Assembly: GCA_045577415.1 (NCBI GenBank)
Contig: JAZNII010000076.1
Location: forward strand, 1 to 32,670
DNA: 32,670 bases
Source: SVTX01 sp045577415
GTDB taxonomy: Bacteria; Bacillota; Clostridia; Oscillospirales; CAG-272
Direction of reading: 5' to 3'
This document shows, piece after piece, positions 5,903-13,538 of the stretch; position 1 is the first letter of the stretch, and each line of letters begins with the position of its first letter. The position numbers and the translations under genes are program-made. The notes below the pieces were generated by a model. It saw only the letters and a list, made by a program, of their open reading frames with translations. It was not told the origin of the DNA and did not search any database.

Positions 5903-8900
5903 ATGAACGAAACAGAAAAACGCTTTGAGGAATTCATAGAATCCTATCTTGTTTCTGACGAGGGCGGCTGGATAAAGGCAACAGATGATGGTTATTGTAG
6001 CGACGAGAGCAAAGATATGTTCTTGGACATCGTCACATTGACCGACTTTGTAAAAAGCACCCAGCCTATGGCATGGAAACGCTTTGAACGTATGTGTACA
6101 ATCAGCCCTGTACGGCAGTTCTATAAGGCGTTCGAAAACGCGGTTACCCAAGACGGTTTGATTTCTGTCTTGCGCCACGGCTTCAAGCATCGCGGAATCA
6201 ATTTCCGTGTGTGCTACTTTAAGCCTGAGTCCGAGCTGAACGAGGTGTCCATCGCAAATTACCAAAAAAATGTTTGCCAGTGTATTCGCCAGTGGCACTA
6301 TTCCAAGAGAAACACAAACACAGTCGACATGATGTTGGCTGTCAATGGCATCCCCGTTGTGGCTATTGAGTTGAAAAACCAACTCACCGGGCAGTCAGTG
6401 GATGATGCTATGCGACAGTGGCAATATGACCGAAACCCCAGCGAGCCTGCATTTGAGTTTAATAAACGTATCCTTGCATACTTTGCTTGTGACCTTTACA
6501 ACGTATACATGACCACTCAGTTGAAAGGTCCTGAGACCACCTTTTTGCCCTTCAATCAGGGTAGTGCCGGAGCGGGAAAAGATGGCGGCGCGGGCAATCC
6601 CAAGAACGAAGATGGTGGCTATGTTACTGCTTACTTCTGGGAGAAAGTTCTCCGTAAGGATAGCTTGATGGACATTCTGCAAAAGTTCATTAACTACGAA
6701 AGAACAGAGAAAAAAGAGACTTTATCGAACGGTTCCACAAGGAAAACCGTCAGCAGCAAAATCATCTTCCCACGTTATCATCAGTTGGATGTAGTGCGTG
6801 AATTGGTCAATCATGTCAAAACGAATGGTGCCGGACACAACTATCTCATCCAGCATAGTGCTGGTTCCGGTAAGTCCAATTCCATCGCTTGGACGGCTTA
6901 CCGCATGGCAAGCCTCCACAACGAAAACAACGATGCAATTTTTAACAGCGTAATCATTATCACAGACCGCCGTATTCTTGACCAACAACTGCAAGCAACT
7001 GTATCCAGTTTTGATCATACGTTGGGCAGTGTCGTTACCATCGACGAAAAAAAGAATTCCGGCGCACTGCGCGATGCTATCAATGACGGAAAGCGTATCA
7101 TTGTTACTACGTTGCAAAAATTCCCGGTTATCTACAATGAAATCGAATCCGCTGTGGGTAAACGGTATGCTATCATCGTAGATGAGGCACATAGCAGTCA
7201 GACTGGTCAGAGTGCATTGAAATTGAAAGCAGCACTCGCCGATGTAAGCGATGCTCTGGCAGAATATGCCGAGTTGGAAGAAAAAGCGATTGAAGAAGTC
7301 GAAGCAAATGATATTCTTGTCCAGGAAATGCTCAGCCAAGGCAAGCACAGTAACATGAGCTTCTTTGCATTCACCGCCACTCCCAAAGGAAAGACTTTGG
7401 AGATTTTTGGAGAACCTCAGCCTGATGGTTCGTTCCATCCCTTCCACATTTACTCGATGCGGCAGGCTATTGAAGAAGGTTTTATTCTCGATGTTTTGGC
7501 AAACTATACAACATACAAAATGTGCTATCAGATTGCCAAGAATGTACAAGATAATCCTGAAGTACCGACTGCCAAGGCGGTTAAAACTATTCGTCGATAC
7601 GAGGAATTGCATCCGCATAATCTCCAGCAGAAAGCGGCTATTATCGTAGAAACCTTCCGCGATGTCACCAAAAAGAAAATCGGTGGGCGTGGCAAGATGA
7701 TGGTTGTCACCGCATCCAGATTGGCAGCAGTCCGTTACTATCATGAAATCAAGCGGTATCTCGAAAGTAACAATTATGATGATGTAGAGATTATGATTGC
7801 TTTTAGTGGAAGTCTGAAAGATCCGGATGATCCCACGGGGACAGAGTACACTGAAAGTGGCATGAATGTGGATCGCAATGGCAATCGAGTAAAAGAGAGT
7901 CAAACAAAGGCGGTATTCCACGAGGAAGGTAACATTCTCATTGTTGCTGAAAAGTATCAAACTGGCTTTGATGAACCCCTTCTGCACACGATGATCGTTG
8001 ACAAAGAACTTCGCGATGTGAAAGCAGTTCAAACTTTAAGCCGTGTCAACCGCATATATCCCGGTAAAGAGGATACCTATATTCTTGACTTTGTAAATCC
8101 GATAGAACGCATCCGCGAAGCCTTTCAACAATTCTATCAGGAAACCAGTTTGGATGAAGAAATCAACTTCGATTTGATTTACACAACGCAAAAAACATTG
8201 CGAGGCTTTGGTATCTATACAGATGAGGATATTGAAGGTGTATCCAGTATTTATTTTGATGCTGATGTGCGAAAAGCAAATTTGACACAAGGTAAAATAT
8301 CTAATGCACTGAAGCCCGTGGCAAATAAATACAATGCACTCAATCAAGAGCAGCGGTATCAGTTCCGCCGAGAAGTTCGTGCTCTTGTGAAGTGGTATAA
8401 TTACATTTCACAGATTACTCGTATGTTCGATAAAGAACTGCATAAAGAGTATGTTTTCTGTTCTTACTTAGCAAAATTACTGCCGTCCGATCCAGTTCAA
8501 CCCTTTGATCTTGATAACAGAGTGAAGCTGGAGTATTATCGTTTGGAAAAGACGTACGAAGGTGCAATCGAACTTGAAGGTAAACCAGGTTCATGGAAAC
8601 CGACTCAGCCCAAACGAGCCGGAGGTCAAAAAGATCGCACCAGCCCGTTGGACGAAATTATCCAGCGCATCAATGAAGAATTCTATGGTGAATTTACGGA
8701 TGCAGATCGCGTAATGGTAGATACACTGTATCAAAAAATGCGTAAAGATGCTAAAACAAAGAAAGCAGCTAAAACGGACGACCGTCAGGTTTATGAACAC
8801 AGCATTTTCCCCAGTATCTTTGATACTACCGCTCAAGAGGCATATATGGAGAATACAGAAGCCTATGAACAGCTTTTCCTCGATGCTGATAAATATCAAG

Positions 8901-8956
8901 CGGTTATGAGGGCTCTGGCAGACAGACTATATAGAGAGCTCCATGACGGCAACTAA
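5903..8956 (+). CDS. hsdR: Type I restriction endonuclease subunit HsdR, 1017 aa
   Basis: Motor and nuclease subunit that translocates DNA and cuts at a distance from unmethylated sites. Domains in order: an N-terminal PD-(D/E)xK nuclease with D142 and E156-L-K158 (AIELKNQLTGQS); SF2 helicase motif I (G321SGKS) in HSAGSGKS; motif II DEAH at 427-430; motif III FTATPKGK; C-terminal helicase motifs with TGFDEPLLHTMIVDK and QTLSRVNR; then a helical C-terminal region. Length and motifs are intact, so restriction should be active if HsdM is functional. The ATG at 5903 is 2 nt after the hsdS stop, with AAAGGTGG upstream; an overlapping GTG at 5897 is an alternative. Confidence 0.95.
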   Translation: MNETEKRFEEFIESYLVSDEGGWIKATDDGYCSDESKDMFLDIVTLTDFVKSTQPMAWKRFERMCTISPVRQFYKAFENAVTQDGLISVLRHGFKHRGINFRVCYFKPESELNEVSIANYQKNVCQCIRQWHYSKRNTNTVDMMLAVNGIPVVAIELKNQLTGQSVDDAMRQWQYDRNPSEPAFEFNKRILAYFACDLYNVYMTTQLKGPETTFLPFNQGSAGAGKDGGAGNPKNEDGGYVTAYFWEKVLRKDSLMDILQKFINYERTEKKETLSNGSTRKTVSSKIIFPRYHQLDVVRELVNHVKTNGAGHNYLIQHSAGSGKSNSIAWTAYRMASLHNENNDAIFNSVIIITDRRILDQQLQATVSSFDHTLGSVVTIDEKKNSGALRDAINDGKRIIVTTLQKFPVIYNEIESAVGKRYAIIVDEAHSSQTGQSALKLKAALADVSDALAEYAELEEKAIEEVEANDILVQEMLSQGKHSNMSFFAFTATPKGKTLEIFGEPQPDGSFHPFHIYSMRQAIEEGFILDVLANYTTYKMCYQIAKNVQDNPEVPTAKAVKTIRRYEELHPHNLQQKAAIIVETFRDVTKKKIGGRGKMMVVTASRLAAVRYYHEIKRYLESNNYDDVEIMIAFSGSLKDPDDPTGTEYTESGMNVDRNGNRVKESQTKAVFHEEGNILIVAEKYQTGFDEPLLHTMIVDKELRDVKAVQTLSRVNRIYPGKEDTYILDFVNPIERIREAFQQFYQETSLDEEINFDLIYTTQKTLRGFGIYTDEDIEGVSSIYFDADVRKANLTQGKISNALKPVANKYNALNQEQRYQFRREVRALVKWYNYISQITRMFDKELHKEYVFCSYLAKLLPSDPVQPFDLDNRVKLEYYRLEKTYEGAIELEGKPGSWKPTQPKRAGGQKDRTSPLDEIIQRINEEFYGEFTDADRVMVDTLYQKMRKDAKTKKAAKTDDRQVYEHSIFPSIFDTTAQEAYMENTEAYEQLFLDADKYQAVMRALADRLYRELHDGN

Positions 8957-9007
8957 GGAAAAGTTACTATAACTCCATTACAGCAATAAAAATACGGAGG
9001 TCTGGCG

Positions 9008-9391
9008 ATGACAAAACAAGAATTTCTTGAATACTGCCTCAATACATACGGCACATCGCCGGACTATCCATTCGATGAGGATTTTGAAACAGCGGTGCTC
9101 CGGCACACGGATAACCGCAAATGGTATGCGATTGTGATGAAAGTCTCACGGCGCAAGTTTGGTTTTGACAGCGACGAGATGATTGATGTTGTAAATTTGA
9201 AACTGCCGACCGAGATGTTCGGCTCTTTCGGTGCAACTGACGGTGTCTACCCGGCGTACCATATGAACAAGCTCCATTGGATCTCGCTTCTTCTGCCCGA
9301 CGCACCCGATGATGTAGTGCAATTCCTCGTGAACGTGAGTTTTGAGGCAACAAAGGTCAAAGAGAAGAAAAAATGTCAAAATAACAGTTAA
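9008..9391 (+). CDS. MmcQ/YjbR family protein, 127 aa
   Basis: The protein matches the MmcQ/YjbR (CyaY-like fold) family. The N-terminus is MTKQEFLEYCLNTYGTSPDY PFDE with the conserved PF(D/G)E element. The centre is KWYAIVMKV and VVNLKLP. The C-terminal half has the typical YPAYHMNKLHWISLLL ending in a helix. Length is normal. GGAGG at 8996-9000 gives a clear start. It lies 51 bp after hsdR and converges on the next gene across a strong terminator. Members are called DNA-binding on structural grounds only; its place beside the restriction genes may be passenger rather than partner. Confidence 0.9.
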   Translation: MTKQEFLEYCLNTYGTSPDYPFDEDFETAVLRHTDNRKWYAIVMKVSRRKFGFDSDEMIDVVNLKLPTEMFGSFGATDGVYPAYHMNKLHWISLLLPDAPDDVVQFLVNVSFEATKVKEKKKCQNNS

Positions 9392-9394
9392 ACA

Positions 9395-9422
9395 TAAAGG
9401 GATGGCTCGAGCCATCCCTTTA
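9395..9422. terminator. Bidirectional terminator between convergent genes
   Basis: A perfect 28-bp palindrome centred on CTCGAG, with stem AAAGGGATGGC / GCCATCCCTTT. It sits between the plus-strand MmcQ gene (stop 9391) and the minus-strand ATPase gene (stop 9436), with A/T flanks suited to termination in both directions. Confidence 0.85.
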
Positions 9423-9435
9423 ATGTTATATTTAA

Positions 9436-10740
9436 TTACGCCTCTAAACTATTTGTATCAAGCAAAAATTCCTTTACACCCATCATGACGTATCCCTTTT
9501 CATCTCGGCGTGGCTTCATGCTCTTTTCAACAACGATGATCTTTTTGAAAGAATCCATAGTCTTATCAAAAGATGCGGTTTCTTGTTCGTACTTTGCCTG
9601 ATCGGGAATTGCATACGCGGATTGAATGTAATATTTTTTACTTCCGAGAGTTGCAATAAAGTCAATCTCGAGCTGGGTGCGAGTTTCTTTTCCTTCTGCA
9701 TCTCTTTCACGCGATTCTACCATGCCGACATCCACTTGGTAGCCTCTGTAACGAAGCTCATTATAGATAATATTCTCCATGATGTGAGTGCCTTCAATCT
9801 GTCGGAAATTCAAACGAGCATTGCGAAGACCAATATCCTCAAAGTAAATTTTATAAGGAGTGCCAATATATTTTCTGCCTTTAACATTATATCGTTTCAC
9901 ACGGGTGAGCATAAAAGCATCTTCCATATGGGAGATATAACGGTCTACAGTAGCATCGCAGATACTGTTACCCCCATGAACACTATTCATAGTGTTCGCG
10001 ATGTTTCGAGGATTGGTAAGAGCCGAAATACCGGATGCAACAACGTCAAGAACTTCTCCAATGGTTACTTCATCCTGCAAACCGTAACGATTTTTTATAT
10101 CGCGCAAGTAAAGATTTTGCATTTGAGAAATAAGGTAGTTGGACTTCTGCTCTTCGGTTGCCATCAGCGCTACCGCTGGTAAGCCGCCATAGATAGAATA
10201 ATCGTCAAAGGCCTCGCTCTTATCTCCGCCCATAAATGCATAATACTCCGAGAAGGATAGAGGGAGTACGTGAACCTCATCACCTCTGCCTTCAAATTCG
10301 GTCAGAATATCCTTTGATAAGAATTTGGAATTGCTTCCGGTTACGTATACGTCAAGATTGCTTTTGCGAAGAAATCCATTCATGACAGATTCAAATGCAC
10401 CAAGCTTTTGCACCTCGTCAAGCAGAATGTAATGCATTTCATTATCCGCGATTTGAGGCTGTAACCAATTCAAGAATTTAGTGGGATCGACTTTTCTGTC
10501 CTCACGTTCATTATCAAGAACGATAGGATCTTCTCCGATTTTCAATAAATCGTCAGCCGAGTCGAATGCAAATTTAATAATATGATCCGCTGCTATTTTC
10601 TCTGCAATCAAGTGTTTATAAAACAAAGTGTTGAGCAAATATGATTTTCCGCTTCTGCGAATACCGGTAATAACCTTGATGAAGCCGTTGTGTTTTCTGA
10701 CAATAAGTCTATTCAGATAAACGTCTCTTTTAATCTCCAT
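9436..10740 (-). CDS. AAA-type ATPase with DUF4143-like C-terminal domain, 434 aa
   Basis: The N-terminal ATPase has a Walker A at residues 26-33 (GIRRSGKS), Walker B (HYILLDEVQKL) near 105-116, and a sensor-like VYVTGSNSKFLS. This is followed by EFEGRGDEVHVLPLSFSEYY and the winged-helix / DUF4143 region (FEDIGLRNARL; LEIDFIATLGSKKYYIQ) typical of the COG1373 family. I start at the ATG at 10740 because GGAGG (10750-10746) precedes it; a further ATG at 10752 overlaps that site. Family function is poorly defined: membership in defence and mobile regions is common, and the C-terminal domain resembles nuclease-like folds. Its promoter is flanked by two palindromic repeats, suggesting autoregulation. 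Expressed alone on the minus strand. Confidence 0.9.
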   Translation of the reverse strand: MEIKRDVYLNRLIVRKHNGFIKVITGIRRSGKSYLLNTLFYKHLIAEKIAADHIIKFAFDSADDLLKIGEDPIVLDNEREDRKVDPTKFLNWLQPQIADNEMHYILLDEVQKLGAFESVMNGFLRKSNLDVYVTGSNSKFLSKDILTEFEGRGDEVHVLPLSFSEYYAFMGGDKSEAFDDYSIYGGLPAVALMATEEQKSNYLISQMQNLYLRDIKNRYGLQDEVTIGEVLDVVASGISALTNPRNIANTMNSVHGGNSICDATVDRYISHMEDAFMLTRVKRYNVKGRKYIGTPYKIYFEDIGLRNARLNFRQIEGTHIMENIIYNELRYRGYQVDVGMVESRERDAEGKETRTQLEIDFIATLGSKKYYIQSAYAIPDQAKYEQETASFDKTMDSFKKIIVVEKSMKPRRDEKGYVMMGVKEFLLDTNSLEA

Positions 10741-10750
10741 AATAACCTCC

Positions 10751-10788
10751 ATCTAATATTTTTGCCGCAAACGGCACTTTTGTTAGAT
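10751..10788. repeat. 38-bp nested palindrome, copy 1 (leader side of ATPase promoter)
   Basis: Outer arms ATCTAA / TTAGAT and inner arms GCCG / CGGC form a nested inverted repeat. A second copy with a few differences lies at 10827-10864. This copy sits between the -10 box and the ribosome site of the minus-strand ATPase gene, where a repressor or RNA hairpin could act. Confidence 0.7.
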
Positions 10789-10790
10789 AT

Positions 10791-10819
10791 ATTATACACC
10801 ATATTCTTGAAAATTGCAA
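10791..10819 (-). promoter_or_regulatory. Promoter of the ATPase gene
   Basis: On the minus strand TTGCAA (10819-10814), a 17-bp spacer and TATAAT (10796-10791). It is bracketed by the two palindromic repeats at 10751-10788 and 10827-10864. Confidence 0.7.
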
Positions 10820-10826
10820 TAGGTTC

Positions 10827-10864
10827 ATCTAATATTTTTGCCGCAATCGGCATTTTTATTAGAT
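10827..10864. repeat. 38-bp nested palindrome, copy 2 (upstream of ATPase promoter)
   Basis: Same design as copy 1: ATCTAA / TTAGAT outside, GCCG-CAAT-CGGC inside. It starts 76 bp from copy 1, just upstream of the -35 box. Paired sites flanking a promoter suggest looping repression; small inverted-repeat elements are the alternative. Confidence 0.7.
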
Positions 10865-10904
10865 GGCGATGTGTTACTTAATTGATAACAAATTATTTTT
10901 GGTC

Positions 10905-10933
10905 TGGACTTCCACTGTCTTCTGTGGTATATT
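10905..10933 (+). promoter_or_regulatory. Promoter of the 84-aa / DUF6809 pair
   Basis: TGGACT (10905-10910), a 17-bp spacer ending CTTCTGTGG, and TATATT (10928-10933). The same layout and nearly the same spacer occur before the second DUF6809 gene (18758-18786). Confidence 0.6.
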
Positions 10934-10965
10934 GTGTGTTACCAAAAGCCAAGGAGGTATCATAC

Positions 10966-11220
10966 ATGGCAAAGATTACGATTGAAGAATTGTACCGCGG
11001 CGATAAATACAATATCATGAGTGCGGTGGCGGTGAAGGCGATGACGCTCGGTATTGACGAGCGAACCGAGGAAGGTCAGACATGGATCGAGACGGAACTC
11101 ATCCGTCAAACCGTAATAGCAATTGAACAAATGAAAAAGAACGGTGACTGTATTGCCGAGGGAGAACTCGGAGATACGGTCACCGTTTCTATATGCGGAG
11201 GTTCTGATGAAAACACTTGA
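10966..11220 (+). CDS. Hypothetical protein, 84 aa
   Basis: The ATG at 10966 has a strong AAGGAGG upstream; the longer frame from 10882 has no ribosome site. The product (MAKITIEELYRGDKYNIMSA ...) is mostly helical, with an acidic C-terminus (GELGDTVTVSICGGSDENT), no membrane segment and no cysteine motif. It overlaps the DUF6809 gene by 14 nt, so the two are translated together and may interact. I do not recognise a named family; a small clostridial accessory protein of unknown role. Confidence 0.75.
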   Translation: MAKITIEELYRGDKYNIMSAVAVKAMTLGIDERTEEGQTWIETELIRQTVIAIEQMKKNGDCIAEGELGDTVTVSICGGSDENT

Positions 11221-11488
11221 CGAACTCTGGTACGGCAACATCTCGCCCTTTGAGCAATGCACTTGTGGCGATAAACGGTTGAAGGAACTATTGAAGCTGG
11301 TCGCCCGGAACCGTGAGGAACTGGACGGCACGCTCACGGATAAGCAGAAAGAAACGCTGGAAAAGTTCGAGGACTGCATGAACGAGATGCATAGCATTAC
11401 CGAGCGCGATGCCTTCTCCTACGGCTTCCGTCTTGGAGTGCAGCTGATAGCAGAAAGTTTCCTTCTGCCAATCGGTGAGGACGAGTAA
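11207..11488 (+). CDS. DUF6809 family protein, 93 aa
   Basis: The ATG at 11207 follows CGGAGG. The protein has the DUF6809 layout: N-terminal LDELWYGNISPFEQ, a central run of charged helices (REELDGTLTDKQKETLEKFE), and C-terminal AFSYGFRLGVQLIAESF. The paralogue at 18812-19084 shares the ELW-GNI, DEQKE-FEKF and FEYAFRLGARL blocks. The family is common in Clostridia, often near mobile elements, and has no known function. It overlaps the preceding gene and is followed by a strong hairpin terminator. Confidence 0.88.
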   Translation: MKTLDELWYGNISPFEQCTCGDKRLKELLKLVARNREELDGTLTDKQKETLEKFEDCMNEMHSITERDAFSYGFRLGVQLIAESFLLPIGEDE

Positions 11489-11493
11489 AAAAC

Positions 11494-11529
11494 AACGATA
11501 GGGGCTAAAAGATGTTGGCTCCTGTCGTT
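11494..11529 (+). terminator. Rho-independent terminator after DUF6809
   Basis: A 15-bp stem (11494-11508 with 11515-11529) containing several G-U pairs has a 6-nt loop and is followed by ATTTTC. Confidence 0.7.
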
Positions 11530-11597
11530 ATTTTCGAAGTGTAAGATATGTACCGCAATAACCAAATAAAAGGGCAAGAAAAATTTTTTGAAAATTT

Positions 11598-11612
11598 GAA
11601 ACATTTTGTTCC
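11598..11612. promoter_or_regulatory. LexA-type operator, upstream copy
   Basis: GAAACATTTTGTTCC matches the operator at 11656-11670 in 12 of 15 positions and keeps the GAAnC...GTTCC dyad. It lies just upstream of the -35 of the repressor gene promoter. Confidence 0.55.
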
Positions 11613-11619
11613 AAACCTA

Positions 11620-11648
11620 TTGACAAGTCGAAAAAGATGTGTTATAAT
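11620..11648 (+). promoter_or_regulatory. Consensus promoter of the LexA-like gene
   Basis: TTGACA (11620-11625), a 17-bp spacer and TATAAT (11643-11648). One operator lies on each side, so binding would block RNA polymerase. Confidence 0.85.
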
Positions 11649-11655
11649 ATCATCC

Positions 11656-11670
11656 GGAACAAGTTGTTCC
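11656..11670. promoter_or_regulatory. LexA-type operator, start-site copy
   Basis: GGAACAAGTTGTTCC is a perfect dyad (GGAACAA-G-TTGTTCC) placed at the expected transcription start, directly before the ribosome site of the repressor gene. Its shape is like Gram-positive SOS boxes (GAAC-N4-GTTC) but with a different outer context. Confidence 0.7.
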
Positions 11671-11681
11671 AAGGAGGCGCT

Positions 11682-12302
11682 ATGAGTAGAACAACAGATT
11701 CGAAAAAGCAAATCATCCTGGATTTCATCAATGAATACTACGGAAGCTACGGTGAAACGCCCACGGTGCGTGACATCGCAGCCGGAACAGGAATTGCCGT
11801 TACAAGCGTGCATCGTTACCTTTCTGCTATGAAAGAGAACGGTGAGCTTCAATATAACGGTCGCCGTTCTGTAAGCACTCGTCGCATGGAGATGGAGCAG
11901 GTCGCTCACGCCATGCCTGTGCTTGGCTTTGTAGCATGCGGAGAAGGTCAGGAAGAAACCGAACAGGTCATCGAATATATTCGCATGCCCGAATCCTTGG
12001 TAGGAAAGGGCGAGTTTTTTGCGCTGATTGCAAAGGGCGAATCGATGGTCGATGCCGGAATTCATCCCGGAGATTACGTGATGATCCGCAAGCAGAACAC
12101 CGCAGAGATCGGTGACATTGTCGTTGCTCTCGATCAAGGAGTCAACAACCTTAAAGTCCTCGGCTTCAATCATAACAAGGGAGCATACTTCCTTCGTTCC
12201 TGCAACGAGGACAAAGAACGCTATGGTGACATTTATCCCGAAGAACTTCAGATCCAAGGAGTTGCCGTTTGCGTTGCCCATAGGCTGAAAAAGATGCTGT
12301 AA
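11682..12302 (+). CDS. lexA: LexA-type repressor / S24 autoprotease, 206 aa
   Basis: A self-cleaving repressor. The N-terminal winged HTH (residues 1-65: TPTVRDIAAGTGIAVTSVHR) resembles the LexA DNA-binding domain, and the C-terminal half is an S24 serine-lysine protease. The cleavage pair is C86-G87, the nucleophile S121 (GESM) and the general base K158. The intervals 34 and 37 match those of E. coli LexA (A84-G85, S119, K156); Cys replaces the usual Ala at the cleavage site. AAGGAGG precedes the ATG, and paired operators flank a consensus promoter. Inside a mobile island it may act as the element's own SOS-responsive switch, controlling excision, or be a second LexA copy. The symbol is by homology. 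Confidence 0.87.
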   Translation: MSRTTDSKKQIILDFINEYYGSYGETPTVRDIAAGTGIAVTSVHRYLSAMKENGELQYNGRRSVSTRRMEMEQVAHAMPVLGFVACGEGQEETEQVIEYIRMPESLVGKGEFFALIAKGESMVDAGIHPGDYVMIRKQNTAEIGDIVVALDQGVNNLKVLGFNHNKGAYFLRSCNEDKERYGDIYPEELQIQGVAVCVAHRLKKML

Positions 12303-12588
12303 CCTTACCTTTCATATAACAGTATCTTGGCCACATAATTTGAATATTGTTTTTTATCTATCGCGGTAAAAACACGATCCATCCTCCCGACCGCTTAACC
12401 GGGAATCAAGGGTAGGTATCTGTTGCGTTAGAGTCTACATGGAAATCCATAAGTCTTCGCTTATGTTTTTTCGTTGTACTCTGCAACAGATGCCTACCCT
12501 TTTTGTTTTCCCTTGAACGATTACAAAAAGCTTCGCGGAAGTTTTCTTCTGCCATACATACCAAATTTAACGAAAGGCTGGTGAGTCA
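12303..12588. other. Intergenic structured region before the excisionase-like gene
   Basis: No gene is seen. It holds a small GC dyad (CCCG ... CGGG, 12386-12403) and the long hairpin described separately at 12408-12502. Confidence 0.6.
12408..12502 (+). other. 95-nt long hairpin with nested inner hairpin (terminator, ncRNA or MITE-like)
   Basis: Outer arms of 19 bp (12408-12426 with 12484-12502, one G-U wobble), plus a further AGAGT / ACTCT pairing inside, enclose a loop of about 50 nt. The loop holds a small hairpin CATAAG-TCTTCG-CTTATG (12448-12465), followed at once by six T. The whole is followed by TTTGTTTTC. The outer arm contains AGGGTAGG-ATCTGTTGC. It could be a composite terminator, a structured RNA with two alternative terminators, or a short inverted-repeat element. 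Confidence 0.6.
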
Positions 12589-12804
12589 ATGAAATCATCA
12601 ATCATCAAAAGTAAAGACGAGCTCCCCATGTTCCTCACGGTAATGGATATGGCGGCACTGCTCGGCATATCACGTTCCAGCGCATACGAGCTCGCCGCCG
12701 AAGAAGGCTTCCCGAAGCTAAGGCTCGTACCCGGACGTTTCATCATTCCCAGAGATAAGCTCTTCGAATGGCTGGATGAGCAGACAAGCTATATGGCAGG
12801 TTGA
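12589..12804 (+). CDS. Excisionase-like HTH (HTH_17) protein, 71 aa
   Basis: The core MFLTVMDMAALLGISRSSAYELAAEEGFPKLRLVPGRFIIPRDKLFEWLDEQ is a MerR-like winged HTH of the excisionase/AlpA type (HTH_17): a helix pair around LLGISRSSAYEL, a wing with GRFIIPRD and a closing helix. Length is typical of recombination directionality factors. The ATG at 12589 follows GAAAGG; an internal ATG at 12628 is possible. It stands 0.7 kb upstream of the integrases, so it probably bends the att arms to promote excision (inference). Confidence 0.85.
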   Translation: MKSSIIKSKDELPMFLTVMDMAALLGISRSSAYELAAEEGFPKLRLVPGRFIIPRDKLFEWLDEQTSYMAG

Positions 12805-13037
12805 GGGGAGGTGAAGACTTTCCGATTTTGAAGCAGGATAAAGGCGTGCGCATTCGCGCGCCAATCACAGCGACCGGCAACGCCGTTCGCGAGCTTTAAC
12901 GAGATTTAGGGCGATTTCGAGAGATTTAAGGAATTCGATGAGCTTAACATTCGTGTCTCAAATGAAAAATCGCGTGCACGAGATTTTTGGTTCTTTTTTG
13001 AAAACGCCCCCGACTATTTACGAAAGGATTTTGAAAA
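12805..13037. other. Intergenic stretch before the RHH gene
   Basis: No firm gene. A 23-codon frame from a TTG near 12824 (ending AVREL) lacks a properly spaced ribosome site. Imperfect repeats of GAGATTTA(A)GG occur near 12900-12930. Next to an RHH gene such repeats could be a transfer origin or RHH operator, but this is only a possibility. Confidence 0.35.
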
Positions 13038-13442
13038 ATGTCAGAGAATTTTGAATCAAAAGGCGTAAGACTTCGCCCCGAACAATGGCGGCTCTGCAAT
13101 CAGATGTGCCGAGAGTTTGGTTATAAAAACTACAGTGAATTCCTCCGCGATGCGGTCGATTTCTATGCCGACTGGAAAACGCGAGGCACTACGGAAAAGG
13201 TCATCACGCCCGAAATTGAATCGATAGTGAGAAAAGCGATTGGGAAAACAGAGGACAGAATTTCACGGTTGCTGTTCAAAAATACGGTGGAGCTTCACCT
13301 GCTAACACGCCTGATCTATCACGATTTTGCTTATAAACCTGAAGAAGTTGAAGCGATTCGCAACGAGGCAATTCGGCTGGTTGGTGATACAAACGGCTCG
13401 CTGAATCTCGATTATATTGATTCGGACGAGGATTTTAATTGA
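13038..13442 (+). CDS. Ribbon-helix-helix-like protein (MobC/CopG-type), 134 aa
   Basis: The N-terminus gives a short strand and two helices (KGVRLRPEQWRLCNQMCREF; NYSEFLRDAVDFY) in the manner of ribbon-helix-helix DNA-binding proteins. The rest is helical and charged (IESIVRKAIGKTEDRISRLL). AAAGGA precedes the ATG. In related elements such proteins sit beside relaxases as MobC-type accessory factors, but no relaxase is found in the island, so a regulatory role or a remnant of mobilisation is equally likely. Confidence 0.72.
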   Translation: MSENFESKGVRLRPEQWRLCNQMCREFGYKNYSEFLRDAVDFYADWKTRGTTEKVITPEIESIVRKAIGKTEDRISRLLFKNTVELHLLTRLIYHDFAYKPEEVEAIRNEAIRLVGDTNGSLNLDYIDSDEDFN

Positions 13443-13538
13443 TAACAAATTGATAACTCTTGGCGTTGCCGCTGGATATTCAGTTGAACCTGTGGTATCT
13501 TTGTGGTACGCAATACTCAAAGAAAGGATTGAAACACC

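Noticed and set aside
6722..8032. Long minus-strand frame of 436 aa opposite hsdR
   Set aside because: Lies wholly inside hsdR, which has all its motifs; no ribosome site and no domain; a shadow frame.
12408..12502. Retron-type msr/msd or CRISPR repeat
   Set aside because: No reverse transcriptase or cas gene anywhere in the window and no repeated spacer array; kept only as a structured hairpin.
12824..12898. Small frame MKQDKGVRIRAPITATG...
   Set aside because: TTG start without a suitably spaced ribosome site; not supported beyond chance.
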